Below are positions 34,044 through 45,919 of a stretch of 64,000 nt of DNA, in pieces. A model generated the notes under the pieces. It searched no databases. It was not told the DNA's origin and was given only the letters and a program-made list of their open reading frames with translations. The position numbers and the translations under genes were made by a program. The first letter of the stretch is position 1. Every line of letters begins with the position of its first letter. The stretch comes from Toxorhynchites rutilus septentrionalis (lineage: Eukaryota > Arthropoda > Insecta > Diptera > Culicidae), in the NCBI RefSeq assembly GCF_029784135.1, contig NC_073746.1, positions 264,577,598-264,641,597 on the forward strand, read 5' to 3'.

Positions 34044-34543
34044 CACGTTGAGCCCCACATTGTTCATGCTGCGCTTTCCATTCAGCCCGCATCAAGAACG
34101 TTTGTACAATATCAGTGTCGGTCCCAGCACTCAAAGGTTCTTATTGTATACAGGTCGGACTCGATTATATATAATCGCAATTTCACTTTCAACGTTAATT
34201 TTCGAATCCAATACATAATCGAATCACAAAAAAAGCTATTTTCCTATTAATGTTTGACTATCATACATTAATGAAAAAATTGTTTTCTTGAGATTCGATT
34301 ATGTATAGGATTTGAAAATAATTGTTGAAAAAAAATAGTCGACTATATATAATCGAGTCCGACCTGTACATAGAAAATAGTCAGAAATTAGACTAGAAAG
34401 CAGTCACATCTTGTGAAACATCCGAAAACAAACCATAAAAAAATAAAAATATATATTTCGTAGCTGCCAGTCCCAGTCAGTCAGCGCTTTCCTATCAAAA
34501 AGCTCAACGTCGACCACTAGGGACCGACGCGGGGCTCAACGTG
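34044..34543. mobile_element. TTAA-type MITE, family B copy 1, with nested MITE
   Basis: Inverted ends CACGTTGAGCCCC at left and right. The left flank is TTAA (34040-34043), but the right flank is ATAG, so the target duplication has decayed or the right end is not original. The right-hand interior (GTCG...AGGGACCGACG) matches 39340-39517. A 216-bp element is inserted at 34151-34366. Short TIR and TTAA suggest a piggyBac-related origin (inference). Confidence 0.65.
34151..34366. mobile_element. TA-flanked palindromic MITE, 216 bp
   Basis: Starts CAGGTCGGACTCGATTATAT and ends with its inverse. The two halves are imperfect reverse complements over roughly 75 bp each. TA flanks both sides (34149-34150 and 34367-34368). 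The ends and duplication fit a Tc1/mariner- or pogo-related MITE. Confidence 0.88.
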
Positions 34544-34549
34544 ATAGAG

Positions 34550-36000
34550 TGCACAATTTTTTTTTATATTTTATCTAGAAAGCTGTGGTTTTTTTTACAT
34601 AGTATACTTTAAAAACAGAGAGGCAAAATTGGCTTTAATTTGATCTATCGATCATTTTAATCGGTCGAGTAGTTCAAAAGTTGTGAAATTTTGAAAAAAG
34701 TCATTACTGAAAAAATGGGGAAATAGTTTATTTTTTTCGGGCATTCCTAAAATGAAAATGGGCAGCCTAATGAAGAAAATAAAAAAATACTAGTCTAATA
34801 TTTTGCGATAAAGAATAAAACTACCACTTTTCGCAAAAATCTGAGAACCACTATATCGGTTTGGCATGGAATGGCTGTAGGGCCATAGTATAGAAGCGCG
34901 CCAATAAAAAATGTTCACCAGAACAAATTTGTTTTTGAGACAACTGTAAATCTTGTCATCTCATGCAATTTTTCAGACATTTGACATCAATTATTTTTTT
35001 AAGACATCGCGTTCCGTTTATTTTTTTGTTTTCAAAAAATTAAAATTTTAACGTCTGTGACACAAGGGAATGAAGTGCGATTGAGCTAATATTTTGCAGT
35101 GGGTATTTCATTTTTATTTTATGAAAAATCGAGATGACCATTTTCATTGGCACCCTAAACCATACGTTTTGCCTCGTATTCCGAGAAAAAACTAAGTCCC
35201 GGAAATTTTTCTTTGGGAAACACCATTTCACCAGCTAGTCTTTTTTTTTTTTGAAAAAATACTATACCGACGAAAAAAAATTGATTTTTTTTTCGTAATT
35301 ATTGATTGTATTTGTTTTTTCAAAGTTTACATGGTCTCGGAACCAAGGGCGCTATATTTTTTTATTGAAAGCTGAGTCTTTTTACATAACATATGCAAAA
35401 TTCGGAGAGGTGTTAATTTTTGTTCTTGAGTTATGATTTTTCAAAAAAAAAGCGGGAAAAATCAATTTTCCGCTTTTTTCCAAAAATAACTTTTTTTTTT
35501 AAATTTCATAACTTTTGAACTACTGGGCCGATTCAGATGATCGATTCAGCAATCTGAAATCAGTGAATTGGATTCAGATTGCTAAATATTATACTTTGGA
35601 AAAAATACGTAAAAATTGGATTCTAGTTGCAAAAAGTTTGTCGCACAGTAATATGAACGAAAGCTTAAAACATGTTAACTTTGGAAAATCATAACTCAAA
35701 AACGGAAATAAATACCTCTCTGATATTCGGATATGTTATGTGGAAAAGCTTTCAAGAAAAAATATAAAAAATATGGCGCCTTTGGTCCTGAAACAATGAA
35801 AACTATGAAAAACAATTACAATCAATCATTACGAAAACAAAAACCGATTTTTTTTCAAAGTGTGATATTTTTTCAAATAATACTAGTTCATTGCCTTTAT
35901 TTTGATATGTCGATCATCTGAATCGATCCAGTTCAAAATTTTTAAAAAAAGTTATTTTTGGAAGGAATATATCAGAAAATATATATTTTTATTAGTTGTG
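34550..36000. repeat. Palindromic repeats, family P, two further copies
   Basis: 34555-34880 matches the outer parts of 26490-27230 (ACTACCACTTTTCGCAAAAA, TCTGAGAACCACTATATCGG). 35330-35800 is a second unit whose two halves are inverted (GAAAGCTGAGTCTTTTTACA against TATGTGGAAAAGCTTTC; GGAGAGGTGTT against ACCTCTCTG). A more decayed part runs to 36000. No coding capacity. Confidence 0.7.
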
Positions 36001-37260
36001 AAAAAAATGTGCTCTTACTAGAATTTATTCAATACTTCTGTCTTCTTTCACTGATATCCTATTTTTAGTAATGGGTTGTTTTTGTTACCAGTCTTATCTT
36101 GGTTCATTGCATAAAAAAGAATGAACTTTTTCCATCGAATGCGAAACTTTATACATCACATCATACATCAAGCTTTATATATATAGAATGGACTTTCGAA
36201 CTTATTATTTTATGGGCTATGATTTACGAATCGCACTCACATTTCATCTCACACATACATGTCATTTTTGATGCTCGCTCGGTAGCATTGTATGGTAAAT
36301 TATCTCATCTGTTTCGTCTCGTCCAAAACTAACGGTTATCCAATGTTAAATATTCGTCATGATTTTCATGGCTACATTTATCATTCTAGCGAATGTTCCC
36401 AACGGGGACGCTCCGAATTTTGACAAATTACTTGGAACTACTCTTCTATATGCAGGTTGAAATTATTCCCTCGGGATGTCAAGCAACAATCCAATTTCGC
36501 TTGGATCATCGAAATTTTCGTACGATGAATTACTCACTGAACTGTATCATTCGATACGGCTTACGTCCTGTTCTCCAAACACGCGAAGGATATAATAAGC
36601 ATGAGATCTGTGATTTCAGGCGAATCCCAATCCGTCCACGGTTTAATGTTGTCCCTTAATGTGGCACTAAATTGCAACACGCGATCGAAGCACAAGAGCC
36701 GGTAACATCGGAACATCATGGATGATGCCAACCCATAAGTGCTTTTTTGTAGGTTTTTGCTTTATTATTTCGTCGATGTCATTCGGTTTTATTGCTGCTA
36801 CTGTTTCATTTATTGTCGCTGAATGATTGAACCGAACGAAACTATAACCGTGTGTTTTATCGTTCCAAGTCATGCAAATTCGTTTTCGGTTGGCATATTC
36901 GAAGAGGATTTATGATTTATGCGCTTCTTGTTACAATGTTTGCGACGTGATGTTTTTTTTGTTGTTTCAAACTCGTTGAGCTAAAGTTTTCTTTTTTCTC
37001 TCTTTCCAGGTGAGATGTTTGATTTCATCAACATTCATCTAATTTGTTCATGCCAATTGGTTTGTATCCAAATATAGTAATTTAATCATGTTTGCTGTTA
37101 TGTTACCAGCATCCCTAAGCTGTCGCTATTGATAATTTCAAGGTGGCCTCCTGAAAATTTTGAGAATTGGTTTTTCAGTTGGTATGCAGATATGTGATCG
37201 AAAACTTGCTATTGGTAGAAATTAATATAGTTAAGTCCCTCACAAACTGATCTACACTCT
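36001..37260. other. Gene-free stretch
   Basis: No gene or element end that I can support. The frame at 36393-36659 is open but without a recognisable motif. Confidence 0.45.
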
Positions 37261-37429
37261 GACCAACTTCTATAAGACCACCCTGATTCTATTTCGTTGC
37301 AACACAAACAGTTAGAATTTTAACATGATACATTCATAAATTGTTGAATGCTTAGAATAAAGTATATTTAACGTCAATTTCGTTCAAAAGAGTTGTTTGT
37401 TTATTTATTGTGCTTAATTATGATAATAT

Positions 37430-38400
37430 CAGCTGTCCTGTTTCTATAAGACCATTTCAAAATTCATAAGTATTCCTTGCCATTTCGACTAATAACCTGG
37501 AAAATTCGTGTTGGAATATTATTTACCAAATTCTGCTGAACGGATTTCTCGATATATTTTCATGTTTCCGAAATTGCGACCTTGAGCTCGTCAATCGAGG
37601 TGTGCCGTTTTCCTTCAGTGTAGATCCTGCGTACAAGGATCCCTTTAAGATTTTCAACAGGATTCAAGCCTATAGAGCGAGCCGGCCAGTCCAAAAAAAT
37701 GAGTTTTTGATCCATAATCCATTGCATTGCTTATCCTTGCAATGAATAGTAGCATTGTTTTGCTGGAAGGCGAATTTTTTGTGACGGTATCCACGCAAAA
37801 TGGTAGGAGAGAGGATTGCTGAACATGTATGTAATCCTTGAATGATGTGAAGGCTATATTGAGTTCTCCGGTTCCACAGAATCCCGCCCAAACAATGCAC
37901 GAGCCTCGACCAAAATTTCTGGTTGAAAAATACTTTTCCTTCTTACGGAAATCACGCCAGTACCCGTTGAAAACATCAGAACCATCCAAATTGAACTATT
38001 TTCCGTCACTGAAGATAACCTATACATTGGAAAACTTTTCGTTATGGCGTTATGGATGAGGAGCTTTAACCTTTCAAGCCCTCTTTATGTGAGTATTTTT
38101 TACCAAAACTTGACGAGTTGTCTCCCGAGTAACATTTAAATTGAAATATTTGCATAAGCGATTTTGAAGTATTCGAAGCAGTTCTATTTTCCGCTTATCC
38201 TAGTCAGAGAGCTTCGATTTACATGGAGCTCTCTTCTTTTTACCATATCCTTGAGGATTCGTCAAATAGTTGAGAACTGCTTGATGGGATCGTCCAATCC
38301 GACGAGTAATTTCTCTAATTCCAACATTTTCTTGGTGAAATGCATCGCTTTGTCTTTTTGATGAGGGACTACGTCTAACCGGAGTATATGGGGGTGAAAT
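37430..38400 (-). pseudogene. Tc3-like transposase remnant
   Basis: Minus-strand decayed Tc1/mariner-superfamily transposase. N-terminal DNA-binding part at about 38361-38060 (RRELHVNRSSLTRISGK-like frame fragments and NVTRETTRQVL). Core: FNLDGSDVFNGYWRDFRKKEKYFSTRNFG with the first Asp (about 37990), then GSCIVWAGFCGTGELNIAF. The block usually reading QQDNA is QQNNATIH (about 37770), so the second catalytic Asp has become Asn. Stops and frameshifts follow, and C-terminal similarity fades near 37440. A TCTATAAGACCA motif occurs at both 37266 and 37445 and may belong to the element's end. The other end was not found. Confidence 0.75.
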
Positions 38401-39335
38401 GAAAACCTAAGCACAGAACATGCAGGAAAAAATGAAAGATTCCGAATGCTTATAACTCGGACATTTCTTGATAAATCGGAAAGATGTTTGCATCAATTGA
38501 TAGGAAATATTTTTACGCGTCTATCACAATTAATAAAATGTTATTTTTCATGAGATAAACAATTGAATAACTGTAAAATGTCAAGTGTTATCTAAACGCC
38601 CTAACTGCCAAGTCTTGATTGGTCCGATTTACGATTTCCCTAACACAGACTTCAAAATCAATGTACCTGTGGGAATCCTTTTTACAAATATCCATGCAAG
38701 TAGGGGGTATTTTTGTTCTCAGCGAGCTGTGTTTCCCTAACACGGACTACAAAATCAATGTACCTGGGAAATAGAAATAGAACATGTTGCATCGAGAATA
38801 ATAGATGCATACATTGTCTGTTCTGTGTTCTGTTTAAATTTTTAGTATCAATTACATTTCGACAGTCAGTCAGCTAGCAACCAGTTACCGGCGGTAGCGA
38901 TGATGTCCATTCAGTATTAAGATATTTCCGCCGAATGAAAAGTAGAGGAAGGAAGTGGGAAGGTCCCACGTCTCTCCGGTTATGTCCACGACATTACCCA
39001 CCTGTCTTTCTTCTATCCGCGAGCACTCTCCCTTTGCATTTTCCAGATTTATTAATCAAACTAACTAAAAACAACGGAAAAAGTAACTGGTCTTATTGAA
39101 AATTGACACTTGAAAAATACAAAAAAAAATTGTTTACGCTCAACGCTTGCACACACACATATGAAAATCATTCAGTGTATGATAGTTACCAATACGAATA
39201 CACTAGAATATAAATTGAAGCGTTGTGTGTTCACAATGACACAAAGCAGCAAGATCATCACCTGGTCTCATAGAAGTTGGACAGAGTGTAGTAACGATTT
39301 CTCCATAACTTGGTCGAACATTATATCTTTATATC
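38401..39335. other. Gene-free stretch with a short direct repeat
   Basis: The phrase TTTCCCTAACACAGACTTCAAAATCAATGTACCTG, cited here in parts, occurs at about 38634 and 38731: TTTCCCTAACAC, CAAAATCAATGTACCTG, with few differences. No gene seen. Confidence 0.5.
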
Positions 39336-39339
39336 TTAA

Positions 39340-39517
39340 CACGTTAAGCCCCGACCAAGTGGACAATTCATTTTCTATCTGCTCCTGCTCGGTTACTGTG
39401 AACCTTTTCCAAAAACCCTTTCCTAGCTTTTTACTGCTATTTCCAGTTCAGGGACCGTCGTGAACCTAAGGAAAATTTTAACGTCAGTCGCCAGGGAACG
39501 ACATGGGGCTCATCGTG
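39340..39517. mobile_element. TTAA-flanked MITE, family B copy 2
   Basis: 178 bp with ends CACGTTAAGCCCCGAC and inverted CACGATGAGCCCCATG. TTAA flanks both sides (39336-39339 and 39518-39521), the canonical piggyBac-superfamily target duplication. It shares its terminal and inner motifs with 34044-34543. No coding capacity. Confidence 0.78.
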
Positions 39518-39521
39518 TTAA

Positions 39522-40820
39522 TTGTTATTAAACTGACATTCGATTTACGATCTTTTGAGAAGGTCAATGAATGTGGATACGTTACCTGCTCATAATAAAA
39601 ATGTTGATAGTGCTTTCTTTTTCTGTTTTTTAACCACAATGAACTCGCATTTCCATTTTACGCAAATCTTAATTTGTTTTCCAGATGTCCACAAATAAAA
39701 TAATAAAATAATAAAAAATAAATAAAATGAAACAAAGATTTTAAATAGAAAATAAAACACTATTCTATGCATAGTGGCGCATCTCACACAATAATTCTGG
39801 AACGGGAGTTATCCACGATCATCTACACTTTAAGACCACGGAAACCCCGAAACATTAAGCATGCTGATCAGGGCAAGATTAGTGAACCTGCAGAACCGAT
39901 TGATTCGCGAATTTCGCCATACGAGACGTGATTTGCCTGACAACTAACTTGCTGGTTATGATGGGTTGCTCGTTGTAGGCATAGCATATTTAGCAGTGGC
40001 CATAAAACGGTACTGCCACTGTTTGGTTACGAGGTGTGTAATCATAATAGATGAGCGTGAACATCATTCACACATCAAGCCGTTGGTTTACTGTTAGTTT
40101 GTGTACGGGAGAAGCGACTTGCAGAAACAAATGTGGTTCAACTGTTTACCTGAACTGATGTAAGCACCTGTTCATGAATAAATGAGTTATCTGATTGGAA
40201 GGAGCTCATTGTTGGGAGCAGCGTGGTGAAAATTCTTTGAACATTTTTCTTGCCTCAGCATGAGTTGGCGGAGAGAGATCGAGGTTTGATAACAGAAACG
40301 GAAAGAAGTTTGCTCACTGAATAAATATGAATGATGATTTGTTACCGAGCGAAACAATTCCATCTGGATGTTTATCGAAATGGGCCAGATACGGTTTTAG
40401 CAAGCAACATTTCGTTTGACCAATTTTCGCATATGAAGCGGTGAATTTTGGAGCCCTAATTAGTTTAATTTGAATACATATTATGATTTGATCAAAATGA
40501 ATACGAAAATCTTTGATTGCTATATCTTTTGTCCAATCGATTAAAAACTCCTTGAGTAATGGAATTCTCCCATAGTGTTATATACAATTTTCTAAAAGGG
40601 TATGGAATTTCAATTTGAATTTTAGCTTGATGCTTTATAAGCTCTAGAGTTGCAGCGATTAATGCGAGGGTATGTATATGGAATAATAAATGATACACTT
40701 AATACCTTAAAATTTAATACCCACAGCACTTTGTTCTGCTTATCTGTTGTTTTTATGTGTGGACGTGTGCGCGGAACACAGTGTACCTGACTGAAACACT
40801 GTTTCATTTGAAAGTGAAAA
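39522..40820. other. Gene-free stretch
   Basis: AT-rich, with AATAAA-type tracts near 39690-39750. No gene or RNA recognised. Confidence 0.45.
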
Positions 40821-41623
40821 ACTATTTACTTACAATCTATGTATAATTAATTATCCTATTTCTAAAAAAGGTTTTTGCTTAAATTGAAATCAAACTCATT
40901 ACATACACAATAAAACAGGCGAGGACATGAATAAAATGGATTGTTGTGGCCGTAGTTTGTTCTATGATATGGAACAGCTAGTAGTGATGAATTCCGAAAA
41001 CGACGTTCGACAACGACGTGCACCCGTTCTATCGTCAAAGCATGAACTACTTAGAACAGGAACAGCGTATTCCAGAATGCTGTGGACCAATGAGCAGTAT
41101 AACATCTTCAGGGCACGAACTCACATGCGTGACGACGGATGAATCCCAACACTGTGAAAGCTTTGCCAACTCCGAGTTCGCTGGTAGTCGATGTACGTTC
41201 CAGTTCTGACGATTCCAACAAATGTCGAATAAGTAGACGAGCAATTGTATTCTCAAGTACTTTGGAGCATTTTTTCAACAACAAGCGTAATATATCCCTA
41301 TAAGATGTCGTAGCTCTGAGGTCCACCAGGTTTACTGGAAGTGCAGAATGTTCGTCTTTTCCGTGGTACATAGTCATTAAGCACCGAATATAGCTTGTTA
41401 TAAAATATTGCTACTATTCCATCCACAGATCCAGATAACAGTAACGAATCCCAATCAACGGCCGTCAATACCACTTTAATTTGTCCGAAATCACAGGAAT
41501 AAAAATCGTAGTTTCCCTCGTCTGACTCGGTTTGTGTAGTAAAATCATCGCTGCTCTCGCCCAAAAGCAACACAAAAGGCCCATGGTGATTGTCGATGAG
41601 AATTAGAGGTTCGATCGGTTCTA

Positions 41624-42922
41624 AAGGGTGTGTCACATCAAATTGCATCACGGAAAAAACGCTGTAGAAATTCGCCCAGTAGACCGATCCTTTTGAAAAT
41701 TTTAGACAGTAAAATAAAAACTATTAAACAACTTTTGGCATTTTCTTTTTATTCATACTTCGAGCCCAAGCCCGTATGCTCGTACCTTCCTCTTTACCCC
41801 GTCCATAAGGTTCTGTACAACGTCAGGTTGTAGTTTTTTTTGAACAGAAATCCATTTTCTCTTGAAGTCCGCCTCCGATTTGACAACTTTTGGGTTCTTC
41901 CGGAGGGCCTGCTTCATAATCGCCTAATATTTCTCTATTGGGCGGACCTCCGGCGCGTTGGGCGGGTTCATTTCCTTTGGCACAAAGGTGACCCCGTTGG
42001 CTTCGTACCACTCCAACACGTCCTTTGAATAGTGGCACGAAGCGAGATCCGGCCAGAAGATGGTCGGGCCCTCGTGCTGCTTCAATAGTGGTAGTAAGCG
42101 CTTCTGTAGGCACTCCTTAAGGTAAACCTGCCCGTTTACCGTGCCGGTCATCACGAAGGGGGCGCTCCGCTTTCCGCAAGAGCAGATCGCTTGCCACACC
42201 ATGTACTTTTTGGCAAACTTGGATAGTTTCTGCTTGCGAATCTCCTCCGGAACGCTGAATTTGTCCTCTGCGGAGTAGAACAACAGGCCCGGCAGCTGAC
42301 GAAAGTCCGCTTTGACGTAGGTTTCGTCGTCCATTACCAGGCAATGCGGCTTCGTCAGCATGTCGGTGTACAGCTTCCGGGCTCGCGTCTTCCCCACCAT
42401 GTTTTGCCTTTCGTCGCGGTTAGGAGCCTTCTGAACCTTGTATGTACGCAGGCCCTCCCGCTGCTTGGTCCGCTGGACGAATGAACTTGACAAATTCAGC
42501 TTATTGGCGACATCCCGGACCGAACTTCTCGGATCACGTCTAAACTGCTTAACTACGCGCTTGTGATCTTTTTCACTGACGGAGCATCCATTTTTGCCGT
42601 TCTTCACCTTCCTGTCGATGGTTAGGTTCTCGAAGTATCGTTTTAGTATTCTGCTGACCGTGGATTGGACGATTCCCAGCATCTTACCGATGTCCCGATG
42701 TGACAACTCCGGATTCTCGAAATGAGTGCACAGGATTAATTCACGACGCTCTTTTTCGTTCGACGTCATTTTTCCAAATTTACGAAAAATTGACAGTGAA
42801 GCATGGCCAACGTGATCTATACACCCTTATCTGATTTTAAAGCGAAAGCTGAAGATATAATTCCTAAAAATTAAATTTCTACAGCGTTTTTTCCGTGATG
42901 CAATTTGATGTGACACACCCTT
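41624..42922 (-). mobile_element. ITmD37E transposon, copy 3, complete
   Basis: 1299 bp with both inverted termini AAGGGTGTGTCACATCAAAT intact. The terminal inverted repeats reach about 47 bp, to CGCTGTAGAAATT. TA flanks both sides (41622-41623 and 42923-42924). It is the reference copy in this window against which the other two were compared. It lies inside the CR1-like LINE remnant. Confidence 0.95.
41753..42769 (-). pseudogene. ITmD37E transposase, one nonsense codon
   Basis: A 1017-nt frame (338 residues if read through) from Met 42769 to TGA at 41753, with no frameshift. The only defect seen is TAG at 41924-41926, in the place of Trp in PIEKYW (copy 1 has TGG). Domains: helix-turn-helix near residues 20-55, a second DNA-binding segment around SSVRDVANKLNLSSSFVQRT, first Asp in VMDDETYVKADF, second Asp in FWPDLASC, then exactly 37 residues to the Glu in RPIEKY. 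The catalytic triad lies before the stop, and the lost tail is about 56 residues. This copy may have been active until very recently (inference). Confidence 0.93.
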
Positions 42923-43207
42923 TATTAGGTCAAGTTGACCTGGGTGACTGACAAAAATGAGATCGAGTAATCTGGCGTTCACATTCGCATATCGATTAAT
43001 CTGTTGCAATCCGGTGGTAAACATAGTATTAATAAATGTGTTCTTCTTTGTATTTGTTTTTTATTCTCTTGTTTCATCTCTCGTTCTGTTCTTGTTTTTG
43101 CTCTAATTATTTTATTTTACTTAACTGTTTCGAACCCGAAGCCCCCATCTTAGTGAGCGCCTCGCAAACCCCCAGGCCATAGGGAACACATTTGCTCTGA
43201 ACTCTAG

Positions 43208-43426
43208 CCCTTTGCGGTCGGAATTATTTTAACTTGAAACTTATCCTCTTATATTTCCACGCTAATAATACTTTGTTCATACCAAGTACCTTTACCTATT
43301 ATTCATAGAAACTCCGTAGACATTAAAATACGTTTGTAAAAAATGTAAACTATTACACCGTTGAATAAAGTATCTAGTATGATTTCTTGCTGTGGTGGCT
43401 GGGAGCAGACAGACGACCGCAAAGGG
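43208..43426. mobile_element. CTAG-flanked MITE, 219 bp
   Basis: Ends CCCTTTGCGGTCGG and inverted CCCTTTGCGGTCGT (13 bp shared). CTAG flanks both sides (43204-43207 and 43427-43430). The CCCT...AGGG ends recall piggyBac-like elements, but those use TTAA, so the superfamily is open. Confidence 0.65.
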
Positions 43427-44074
43427 CTAGAAGGGCTAATAAAATTGACAGTATGTCCAGATTTCAAGTGAATCAAGATTTATTGGATGTGCAACTGAAT
43501 ACGTTCCGTTTCCACAAGATGGCTCAAGGTGCTAAAAAAAGATCGACAGCGACACTTGCACATATCATGCTAAATGGGATAGAGTCATGTGTAGTTTCAT
43601 GTTCAATTTTGTTAAAAACATTATTGAAATATTTGGTATATGTATGAAATAAGCTTCAATCTACCTTTGGAGACATCACAACAGTGTGTGCGTGTTCAAA
43701 CCGGACGATCCGTTCTCGAGGTTTGCGCTTAGCAACACATTTGACGATTCCTTTTTTTTACATAGGTAATATCCTAAACTATATTAATGCTAATGGGCAT
43801 GATAAACCTACCGTCAATCATGTTTGTCCGGTCACCGGTTATCGCTGTCGGTCGATCGGTCGATGGATGCATCGCAGTGCTGTGAAGTGATTATAAAGTT
43901 TGAAATTTGTTATTTGGGTTTTAGTGATAATGTGGATGAAACCTCAACTCGTTTACGACCAGGGGTTCGAAAAATCATACTAACCCTTTGTTAATTACGA
44001 ATGACTGAATAGTTAATTTTTGACGAAGTTCATTATTGTGCACATCGGCAAGATATGAATTTAGATATCTAGTC

Positions 44075-44841
44075 TAGGATTGGCCGATGTTCATAAAAAG
44101 TCGATTTTCCAAACGGCGTAGGGATCGATCCACTGATTAAATCGGTACCAAAGAATCGATCTTAGAAGAGTCAAAAGTTTTTTTTATTTATGTGCTTACT
44201 CTATATGAATTCCGTCTCTTCTTTAAACAAGAAATACAAATTTCATATTTTTATTCAAACATCATAAGCATTTTGGATTCAGCATGAAGGCCACAGCCAC
44301 AGGGCATTCATCTTGTGCCATCAGGTAGTCGTTTTATTCAATAAATTAATTGAAAAATGCATTATTAGAAATTCAAAAAATTACCCAGAACGATACCGCC
44401 CAGAACTCAGCTGACAATGATCCCATAAAAGCCTATCGTGCCATACATACGTTATTTAGTCAAAACCGATTCTTGATTTTGGCGCCAGTTCTAGAAAACA
44501 ACATTTCGCCTGTTATTGATGTCAACATCACGTTCAGTGATCCTCTGCGCAACTGGTGACAGTTCACCCCCTCAGTAGCTGCCGCTAGTTCTGTCTCTGT
44601 CAGCATTTGTACAGAAGTAAATCGTAGAAGAAGCGATCCAAATGTTGACATTATGTTTAAAAAAATGTTAGGTAGCCTTTGATGAGATAAAAAATCGATG
44701 CATACTGAAAAACAAATCAACAAAAAAATCGAAAGCAAAAAAAAACAATTTTCTCGAGTACCAAAGGTCGATCCATAAAATCGGAAATTGGAATGGAAAA
44801 GATCGATTTTCTAAGAATCGATCCGAGATCGCCCAATCCCA
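44075..44841. mobile_element. hAT-like MITE, family A copy 2
   Basis: 767 bp, ends TAGGATTGGCCGA and inverted TGGGATTGGGCGA. Exact 8-bp duplication ATCTAGTC at 44067-44074 and 44842-44849. It shares GATCGATCCACTGATTAAAT-type subterminal blocks and an inner CAGCATGAAGG block with 14958-15776. Confidence 0.85.
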
Positions 44842-44849
44842 ATCTAGTC

Positions 44850-45918
44850 GGTTAATGAGACACCTTTGTGTTGTGATAGTTTCTAGAAAGCTTGCTACCT
44901 TTTAATTATTGTGCTCAACATTCTTTCCCAAATCTACCTCGATTATTTTCGATATCGTTCTCTTAAATTTATTTTTCAAAGTTAAATTTTCCAATGTTTA
45001 AGACTCACAAGCGCTGTGCTTTAATATGGTAGAAGTACCAACTATAGTAATATGAGTGAGTTTTTTTTTATTAATTTAGAAAACGTCTTACTTTCAATGT
45101 TCCTAATATGTTTTTGAACATAAGTAAAATCTTCTTTGTCGATTTCAGTACTTGATTCCATGCTAACCATATTTCTTTTGTTGAAAATGATATAGTTTGA
45201 AATTAGTGTGTCCCATTAATGCTTGCTTTTTGCATTTTGCTAGGGATTACATAATCAAAATAATGGGATTTTCATACTGTATTGACGGAATGAAACTTAT
45301 GAGTTCGGTATATATGTTCAGTAACAGATATTTATTTTGAATGAATAATTGCTTTTTTATTTCTCTCAAGAATAAGATCGAGAGTGATGATTTTATTTTT
45401 TATTTTTTACTGAAGTAAGTATTATTTCACTGCTATTGAGACGTAACACCGTCTACTGCCATCATTGATACACTTATAGCGACACTCCAGGGACACTATT
45501 ACTATAATTGGTACATGGAAGAGGCATTTTAAAACAAGGTTTTTAAACAATTTATCCGATTAATCACCGAAATATAAGTGTGAATCTCTTAATACAGGGT
45601 TTGAACTGCTAGAAAAAGTAACATTTTACTTTTATACTTCTGTATACTTTTGAACTGAACTAGAGTATTTATTCGCAAATTTCTCTAAGTGTGCGACATA
45701 TCTTCTCCATATCTGGTACACTTACCCTGTTTGTGTAGTCTATTTTACCTGTGTAATGGTTTTCCGATTCCAATTGTAATGGGTTTTCGATTTTCCATTT
45801 TGGCGAGATGTCTGTGCTCGATTCTATAAACACTCTGAAAGACCATCGGCCGATCCATGGATGTAAATTAGAAAAAGATAACTAAAATTATATTCCGGGG
45901 GAAAAATATTTATCAGCA
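44850..45918. other. Gene-free stretch
   Basis: No gene, RNA gene or element end recognised. Confidence 0.45.
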
Positions 45919-45919
45919 A

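Larger units (their letters stand above)
40820..43033 (-). mobile_element. CR1-like LINE remnant, internally deleted and interrupted
   Basis: The minus-strand remnant is homologous to the longer copy at 55150-58870. The end of the endonuclease domain is at 43024-42925 and continues at 41620-41300 (VDWDS...FYNKLYSVLNDYVPRKR). Then most of the reverse transcriptase is missing. A C-terminal scrap (KAFTVLGFIRRHA, about 41160) and the 3' untranslated region (to about 40820) follow. ITmD37E copy 3 sits at 41624-42922, between two residues of the endonuclease region. Removing it restores continuity with the other LINE copy, which confirms the insertion. Confidence 0.85.
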
